From assembly GCF_015291645.1 (NCBI RefSeq), contig NZ_CP030055.1, forward strand, positions 2,728,001-2,792,000: DNA of 64,000 nucleotides, in the 5' to 3' direction. The notes under the pieces were generated by a model. The model did not search any database and was not told where the DNA came from. It was given only the letters and a program-made list of their open reading frames with translations. Made by a program: the position numbers and the translations under genes. Source of the DNA: Bradyrhizobium sp. CCBAU 53340. GTDB lineage: Bacteria > Pseudomonadota > Alphaproteobacteria > Rhizobiales > Xanthobacteraceae. Of the stretch, positions 59,144-64,000 are shown piece after piece (the stretch's first letter is position 1; the number at the start of each line of letters is the position of its first letter).

Positions 59144-60058
59144 ATGCAGCGCCGCTACGTCACCGTCGACGTGTTCACCGACCGCGCCTTCGGCGGCAAC
59201 CAGCTCGCCGTGGTGCTCGATGCCGCCGGGCTGTCGACGCAGCAGATGCAGGCGATCGCGACCGAGTTCAACTATTCCGAGACGACCTTCGTGCTGCCGC
59301 CGCGCGACAAGGCCAACGATGCCGAGGTGCGCATCTTCACGCCGGTGCTGGAGATTGCGTTCGCCGGCCACCCCAATGTCGGCACCGCCTTCGTGCTGGC
59401 CTCGATGGCGAAGGAGCCGAAGCCGCGCCTGATGTTCGAGGAGAAAGCCGGCCTCGTGCCGGTCGATATCGTGCGAGAGCAGGGAAGGGTGATCAGGACC
59501 GAGCTCACCGCGCCGCAGCCGCTCGCGCGGTATGCGCCGCTGTCACCGGCTGAAGCCGCAAGCTGCATTTCACTCAATGCAGATGACATCAAGACCGACA
59601 ACCACGCACCGCATGTGGTCACCGTCGGAAACGCATTTCTGGTGATGGAGCTGCATTCGCGCGAGGCGCTGAAGCGGGCCCGGCCGGATGCTGCGGCCTA
59701 CGGCAAGATTCTGCCGCGCGATGGCGCCCGCTCGGTGTGGTTCTATACGCGCGACGTGCCTTCAACTGAGTCGCCATGCGAGCGGCAGGCGCGCATGTTC
59801 ATGCGCGGCGCCAGCGGCCTCACCGAGGATCCCGCCACCGGCAGCGCAACGGTCGCGGCTGCCGCGCTGTTCGCCGATCTCGATCCTGTCAGGGATGGCG
59901 AGCTGAAGCTCACGATCGGCCAGGGCTTTGACATGGGCCGCCCCAGCATCCTCCAGACGCGCGTCGTGAAGCAGGACGGCAAGATCGTCTCCGCGCATGT
60001 CGGCGGTGCCTGTGTGCAGATGATGGAGGGGACGTTCAGGCTGGCGGGGGAGGGGTAG
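59144..60058 (+). CDS. PhzF family protein
   Basis: The 304-residue product has the diaminopimelate-epimerase-like double barrel of PhzF: RRYVTVDVFTDRAFGGNQLA, the conserved glutamate in FNYSETTFVLP (about 48), EIAFAGHPNVGTAFVLA and MFMRGASGLTEDPATGSATV. PhzF itself isomerises a dihydroxyanthranilate in phenazine synthesis; most family members have no known substrate. No other phenazine gene is here. It stands alone, 120 bp after the amidohydrolase. Confidence 0.92.
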   Translation: MQRRYVTVDVFTDRAFGGNQLAVVLDAAGLSTQQMQAIATEFNYSETTFVLPPRDKANDAEVRIFTPVLEIAFAGHPNVGTAFVLASMAKEPKPRLMFEEKAGLVPVDIVREQGRVIRTELTAPQPLARYAPLSPAEAASCISLNADDIKTDNHAPHVVTVGNAFLVMELHSREALKRARPDAAAYGKILPRDGARSVWFYTRDVPSTESPCERQARMFMRGASGLTEDPATGSATVAAAALFADLDPVRDGELKLTIGQGFDMGRPSILQTRVVKQDGKIVSAHVGGACVQMMEGTFRLAGEG

Positions 60059-60109
60059 GCTCTCCTCGCCGGTCACTGTCGGCCCGCAGTGCGCGCCCGT
60101 GCTAGATCC

Positions 60110-60225
60110 GTCATCCTGAGGTGCGAGCGCTTGCGAGCCTCGAAGGATGAACGGTCAAGGTGCCGCCGCGTCGCCACGCCGTCGTCCTTCGAGGGCCGCT
60201 GAAGAAGCGGCCACCTCAGGATGAC
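60110..60225. repeat. Palindromic repeat, family D
   Basis: GTCATCCTGAGGTGCGAGCG at the left and CCACCTCAGGATGAC at the right, with inner pairing CTCGAAGGATGA / TCGTCCTTCGAG. It fills the gap between the PhzF gene and the convergent DUF488 gene. Confidence 0.8.
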
Positions 60226-60273
60226 GGCTACTGCTAGACCGTTGTATGATCCGGCATGTGCCTCGAATGCGGG

Positions 60274-60735
60274 CTACACCTGCCGCCCCGCCAGATTCTT
60301 CACTGCCACCCCGTCGCGCTCCTCGATGATCTCCGCGATCATCTGGCGGTGGCAATGGGTATGATCGCGCTCGTAGCAGAGCAGGCAGACGGGACCCGCC
60401 TTCTTCACCAGCGCCGAGAGCTCATCCATCTGTTCCCTGGCCTCGGGCGTCTTCAGGTGCTTGGAGAAAATCTTCTCCAGCACGTCGTATTGGCCGCTGC
60501 GGGCCGCGAGGCGGCCTTCCTTCGGCGTGCCTAGCGCTGCCAGATGAACATAGGCGATGCCGCGCTCATCCAGCCCCGCGGCCAACTGTTTCTTGGAAAA
60601 GCCGGGCCGCCGCGACGACGTCACCGCGCGCACGTCGACGACGAGCTTGATGCCGGCCTGCTCCAGTTCGTCCAGCACGGCCTTGGGTGGCGTCTGCTCA
60701 TAGCCGATGGTGAAGAGCTTTTTTGCCTTGGCCAT
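60274..60735 (-). CDS. DUF488 family protein
   Basis: The 153-residue product: KLFTIGYEQTPPKAVLDELE, VVDVRAVTSSRRPGFSKKQL and CLLCYERDHTHCHRQMIAEI. The last segment, with its C-x-E-x-x-x-x-x-C-H pattern, is the DUF488 signature; the family may bind nucleic acid or act on DNA damage, but no activity is proven. The start at 60735 begins MAKAKKL, nearly the same as the DUF72 protein next to it (MAKAKTA). The two are often neighbours in bacteria. Confidence 0.88.
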   Translation of the reverse strand: MAKAKKLFTIGYEQTPPKAVLDELEQAGIKLVVDVRAVTSSRRPGFSKKQLAAGLDERGIAYVHLAALGTPKEGRLAARSGQYDVLEKIFSKHLKTPEAREQMDELSALVKKAGPVCLLCYERDHTHCHRQMIAEIIEERDGVAVKNLAGRQV

Positions 60736-60765
60736 AAGGCACCTCAGGCAATGAAAAGGGGGGGC

Positions 60766-60850
60766 GTCATGCCCGGGCTTGTCCCGGGCATCCACGTTCT
60801 TTGTGCGGCGGTGCAAGGCCGTGGATGGCCGGGACAAGCCCGGCCATGAC
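60766..60850. repeat. Palindromic repeat, family E
   Basis: GTCATGCCCGGGCTTGTCCC at the left, GGACAAGCCCGGCCATGAC at the right, with a self-complementary GCCCGGGC. It lies between the DUF72 and DUF488 genes on the minus strand. Confidence 0.85.
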
Positions 60851-60900
60851 GTGCGGAGGCTGTAGTGCTCCTAACCGCATGCATCATAGGCGCTAGCTCC

Positions 60901-61722
60901 TCAGCTCACTCGCGCGATCAGTTCCATGGCGCCGTGCGGTGCGCGCACCTTGCCCTCGTGGATGACATAGGCGAACACGTCGCGCAGTTCCTTCTTCGGC
61001 TTGGTCTTGTCAACCTTCGGCAGGTCGTCGGGTTCACTTCCCTCAGCCCAGGCCTGGAAGCGCGCGGCCCAGGCGTCGAGCTGCTTCGGCGGGTAGCAGG
61101 TCTTGATCTCGTCATTGCCCTTTTGCAAGCGCGCATAGACGAAATCACCGGCGACATCGGCGATCGCCGGATACTTGCCATGCTCGGCGAACACGACCGG
61201 CGTCTCGAACTCGCGGATCAGCGCGATGAAGTCAGGCGTGCAGAAACTGTCGTGGCGCACCTCCACCACATGGCGCAGTGCGCGCCCCTCGAGCTTGCGC
61301 GGCAGCAGCTCCAGGAACTTGCCGAAATCGGCACCGTCGAACTTCTTGGTGGGCGCGAACTGCCACAGCACCGGTCCCAGATGATCGCCGAGTTCCAGTA
61401 CGCCGGAATCATAGAACCGCTTGATGGAATCGCCGGCCTCGGCCAGCACGCGGCGATTGGTGGCAAAGCGCGGTCCCTTCACCGAGAACACAAAACTATC
61501 GGGGACTTCGCTCGCCCATTTGCGAAAGCTTTCCGGCTTCTGCGAGCCGTAATAGGTGCCGTTGATCTCGATCGAGGTCAGCTTGGAGGCCGCGTAGGAC
61601 AGTTCCTTCGCCTGCGTCAGCTTCTCCGGGTAGAACACGCCGCGCCAGGGCTCGAAGGTCCAGCCGCCGATGCCGATGTAGATGTTGCCGGATTTTTTGG
61701 ACGCGGTTTTTGCTTTGGCCAC
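60901..61722 (-). CDS. DUF72 family protein
   Basis: The 273-residue TIM-barrel-like DUF72 protein: GNIYIGIGGWTFEPWRGVFY, SIEINGTYYGSQKPESFRKW, FVFSVKGPRFATNRRVL, LGPVLWQFAPTKKFD and VVEVRHDSFCTPDFIALIRE. The family resembles endonuclease IV-like barrels in outline, but its function is not known. It begins MAKAKTASKKSG with a basic N-terminus. It is upstream of the DUF488 gene with a repeat between them. Confidence 0.9.
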   Translation of the reverse strand: MAKAKTASKKSGNIYIGIGGWTFEPWRGVFYPEKLTQAKELSYAASKLTSIEINGTYYGSQKPESFRKWASEVPDSFVFSVKGPRFATNRRVLAEAGDSIKRFYDSGVLELGDHLGPVLWQFAPTKKFDGADFGKFLELLPRKLEGRALRHVVEVRHDSFCTPDFIALIREFETPVVFAEHGKYPAIADVAGDFVYARLQKGNDEIKTCYPPKQLDAWAARFQAWAEGSEPDDLPKVDKTKPKKELRDVFAYVIHEGKVRAPHGAMELIARVS

Positions 61723-61806
61723 GGGGGATCTCGCATCGACAGGAAGGGGAAGGGCGTATCCTATTCAAACCGGAAGTGATTGGCCAGTTGCGACTCCCCC
61801 AAACCA

Positions 61807-62745
61807 TCAATAGCACGCCGACATCAACCCGAGCTTCGGATAGAGACGGTCAAGCGCGGCGATCTCGATCTTCATCTGCGCGATGATCCAGTCGCGGATC
61901 TCGGCGGCGACGGGGCGCATCGGCCGGTTGCGCGGCGGCAGGAATTCGCAGATACGGCGCGTCGTGGCGAGTGTGTCGGAGGCGGGCACCAGCGCCCCGG
62001 TTAGGAGCCAGTGAGAGGCCACGGTCAGCCAGCCGAGCGCAATGCCCTGGCCGAGCAGCGCGGCCTGCACCACGACCGCATAGTCGGTCAAGCTTAGCGC
62101 TTTGGCCGCGCCGCGGCGTCCGGTAAGGAGCGAGGCGTAATCTGCAGCCCAGTCGTCCGGCGTCTCCGCGAGGCGGATGATGGTATTGCCTTCGGCGGGA
62201 TCAGCCTCGCCGAGATAGCCCGGGCTGCACATCGGCAGCATGACTTCCTTCATCACCAATGTGCCGCCGGAGGACGGCTCGTCGCGGTCGCGGAAGCGCA
62301 TGCCAAGATCGACGTTCTCCACGGCTCCGCGCAGTGCGCCGGAGATGAGTTGGAAGCGCAAATCGACCTGCGGAAACTGCCTCTGCAGCTTGTCGATGCG
62401 CGGCATCAGCCAGTGCGTGGTGAAGGCGGAGGAGACCGACAGTGTCACGGTCTCGGTGCCCTTGCGACGGCGCTCGATCTCGGTGAGGCCGGTCTCGATG
62501 CTGCGAAATCCTTCGAGCACGCGGCGATAGAGCAGCTCGCCTTCTTCGGTGAGCACCGCGCGTCCCGCCTTGCGGTCGAACAGGCGCACGCCGAGATGCT
62601 CCTCGAATTGCCCGAGCATGCGGCTCACTGCCGGCTGCGTGACATTCAGTTCGGCGGCGGCAGCCGTGAAGCTGCCATTGCGCGCCGCTGCGTCGAAGAC
62701 GAACAGGGCGTTACTTGAGGGCAGCATCCGGCGCAGCTCGGGCAT
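61807..62745 (-). CDS. LysR family transcriptional regulator (GcvA-like)
   Basis: The 312-residue regulator has the LysR winged helix (about 10-70: NALFVFDAAARNGSFTAAAA, ELNVTQPAVSRMLGQFEEHL, GVRLFDRKAGRAVLTEEGE) and a substrate-binding domain of the GcvA/AmpR subgroup (about 95-300). The ATG at 62745 is a normal start. It is divergent from an ABC transporter ATPase gene with about 210 bp between, where a TTGCCG-N5-CGGCAA site lies. Co-regulation of that transporter is likely by position. Confidence 0.92.
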   Translation of the reverse strand: MPELRRMLPSSNALFVFDAAARNGSFTAAAAELNVTQPAVSRMLGQFEEHLGVRLFDRKAGRAVLTEEGELLYRRVLEGFRSIETGLTEIERRRKGTETVTLSVSSAFTTHWLMPRIDKLQRQFPQVDLRFQLISGALRGAVENVDLGMRFRDRDEPSSGGTLVMKEVMLPMCSPGYLGEADPAEGNTIIRLAETPDDWAADYASLLTGRRGAAKALSLTDYAVVVQAALLGQGIALGWLTVASHWLLTGALVPASDTLATTRRICEFLPPRNRPMRPVAAEIRDWIIAQMKIEIAALDRLYPKLGLMSACY

Positions 62746-62780
62746 AACACCATGTTATGAGCGCCGTGAGAATTTGGCAA

Positions 62781-62797
62781 TTGCCGGTTTTCGGCAA
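62781..62797. promoter_or_regulatory. Possible LysR-type binding site
   Basis: TTGCCG and CGGCAA with GTTTT between fit the LysR T-N11-A pattern with inverted arms. It lies 36 bp before the LysR start and between the divergent genes. Confidence 0.4.
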
Positions 62798-62956
62798 GTC
62801 TGTTGTCATCGGCATCGCGAGCTTAAAGGCTAGGTTCGCGAGCGAGGATTAGGTGCACTGCACGCTGCAACCGTGCGTGCCCAAAATCGGTGTCTATAAA
62901 GCAAGCTTATGGCGCGCAGCGAGGCACGCCGTCGAGGGACATGGCGAGGTCGATCG

Positions 62957-64000
62957 TTGGACAAACGAGCGGAAAGCGTCGAGATCAGGTCCGCGAGCAA
63001 GTCATATGGCGCCGTTCGCGCCCTCGACCATGTGTCCCTCAATGTTGCCGCCGGCGAGTTCGTCTCGCTGCTCGGTCCGTCCGGTTCCGGCAAGACCACG
63101 CTGCTCGGCATTCTGGGCGGCTTCATCCTGCCGACGTCAGGCACCATCCTGTTCGGCGGCCGCGATGTCACTTACATGCCGCCGCACAAGCGCGACATCG
63201 GCGTCGTGTTCCAGAACTACGCGCTGTTCCCGCATATGAGCGTCGGCGAGAATGTTGCCTTTCCCCTGCGTGCGCGCCGTTTGCCGAAAGCGAGCTGGCC
63301 CGACAAGGTGCGCGCGGCGTTGTCGATGGTCGGCCTTGCCGGCTACGAGGAGCGCGGCATCGCCCAGCTCTCCGGCGGCCAGCGCCAGCGCGTGGCGCTC
63401 GCGCGCGCCATGATCTTCGAGCCGCGGCTGATCCTGATGGATGAGCCGCTTTCCGCGCTCGACAAGCAGCTGCGCGAATCCATGCAGATCGAGTTGCGCG
63501 CGCTGCACAAGCGCATCCAGGCCACCATCATATACGTCACCCATGACCAGCGCGAAGCGCTCACGATGAGCGACCGCGTCGCCGTGATGAGGGACGGCCG
63601 CCTGGTCCAGATCGACAAACCCGAGCAGCTGCACGATCATCCCGCCGATTCCTTTGTCGCGAGTTTCATCGGCGAGGCGACAATGCTGCCGGTCCGCCGC
63701 GTCGATGCGTCCAGCGTCGCGCTCGGCAACGCCTTGCTGCGCAGCGCTCGGCGCATTCCTGACGGTGACGCCCTGATGCTCGCCGTGCACAGTGAAAAGC
63801 TCCTAATCGACGACGGCGCACAAGACGCCGCCTGCAATCGCCTGACTGGGACAGTCACCGACACCGTCTACCAGGGCGAGAGCCTGCGCATCTTCCTGGC
63901 GCTGGCCGGCGGCATCACGCTCAGCCTGCGCCAGCCCAGCTATCACCAGGCCTATAGCCGGATCCCGCCGCTCGGCGGCAGCCTCACCGTCACCCTTCAC
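62957..64000 (+). CDS. Polyamine-type ABC transporter ATPase (PotA-like), incomplete at window end
   Basis: The frame runs off the window, with 348 residues seen. It has Walker A LLGPSGSGKTTLLGIL, the Q-loop GVVFQNYALFPHMSVGENV, signature QLSGGQRQRVALARAMIFEP, Walker B LILMDEPLSALDKQLRE and the IYVTHDQREALTMSDRVAVM H-loop. A TOBE-type C-terminal domain begins near 280. These are typical of spermidine/putrescine or similar solute importers. I take a TTG at 62957 (product LDKRAESVEIRSASKSYG) with GAGGT upstream; an ATG at 62909 would add 16 Arg-rich residues. The permease genes are presumably beyond the window. Confidence 0.87.
   Translation, partial: MDKRAESVEIRSASKSYGAVRALDHVSLNVAAGEFVSLLGPSGSGKTTLLGILGGFILPTSGTILFGGRDVTYMPPHKRDIGVVFQNYALFPHMSVGENVAFPLRARRLPKASWPDKVRAALSMVGLAGYEERGIAQLSGGQRQRVALARAMIFEPRLILMDEPLSALDKQLRESMQIELRALHKRIQATIIYVTHDQREALTMSDRVAVMRDGRLVQIDKPEQLHDHPADSFVASFIGEATMLPVRRVDASSVALGNALLRSARRIPDGDALMLAVHSEKLLIDDGAQDAACNRLTGTVTDTVYQGESLRIFLALAGGITLSLRQPSYHQAYSRIPPLGGSLTVTLH

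Noticed and set aside
59144..60058. Phenazine biosynthesis
   Set aside because: Only a PhzF-family gene is present; none of the other phz genes are in the window.

Overview
The window is GC-rich chromosomal DNA with the gene content of a Bradyrhizobium-type alphaproteobacterium. Signs include an rpsD and LivKHMGF layout typical of the Rhizobiales, beta-ketoadipate (pca) and CO-dehydrogenase-like (cox) gene groups, GTG/TTG starts, long antisense shadow ORFs, and many palindromic intergenic repeats of at least six families. I see no tRNA, rRNA, prophage, transposase or CRISPR array. The species assignment is inference from gene content.

Layout. 0-13.4 kb is mostly housekeeping and metabolism: a partial threonine aldolase, rpsD with a clear terminator, a CAT-fold acyltransferase, an HpcH/HpaI aldolase, murI, cytochrome b561, a frameshifted glutathione S-transferase, a Popeye/cyclic-nucleotide-binding membrane protein, an orphan secreted SecD-like domain, an acyl-CoA synthetase, an M20 amidohydrolase, purB and a TetR regulator. 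13.8-20.4 kb is the most unusual block. A NarX/LuxR-type two-component pair is divergent from a run of five same-strand genes: a MotA/TolQ/ExbB-like channel, two membrane-anchored partners, a metallophosphoesterase, and a Ser/Thr-kinase fused to a universal stress protein domain. 20.5-27.9 kb carries a group of very small genes, rpe, an EF-hand protein, a KTSC protein, a P1 peptidase, and a MASE4-like hybrid histidine kinase divergent from a stand-alone receiver.

27.9-36.8 kb holds a complete branched-chain amino-acid-type ABC importer (livHMGF then livK), a Gln/Pro-rich microprotein, and pcaB-pcaD-pcaC. 37.0-43.8 kb is a cox-type accessory cluster: coxG-like, small (2Fe-2S) and medium (FAD) subunits, MoxR ATPase, VWA protein, two XdhC parts, and a MoCo cytidylyltransferase. 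No large molybdenum subunit gene is present. 44.1-49.4 kb has DUF4189, CYTH-CHAD, DUF2000, AdhP (with a possible FixK/FNR box) and a GH4 enzyme.

49.4-58.1 kb contains three regulators with easily seen palindromic operators. They are an ArsR-AHSA1-GFA operon, a TetR-HlyD-ABC exporter operon, and a GntR gene whose operator overlaps its own start codon. A six-TM class III nucleotide cyclase also lies here. 58.1-64.0 kb has a Tat-exported amidohydrolase, PhzF, DUF488, DUF72, LysR and a divergent polyamine-type ABC ATPase that runs off the window end.

Start positions were chosen from ribosome-binding sites, overlaps and the protein N-terminus. Functional assignments come from motif recognition by eye, without database searches.
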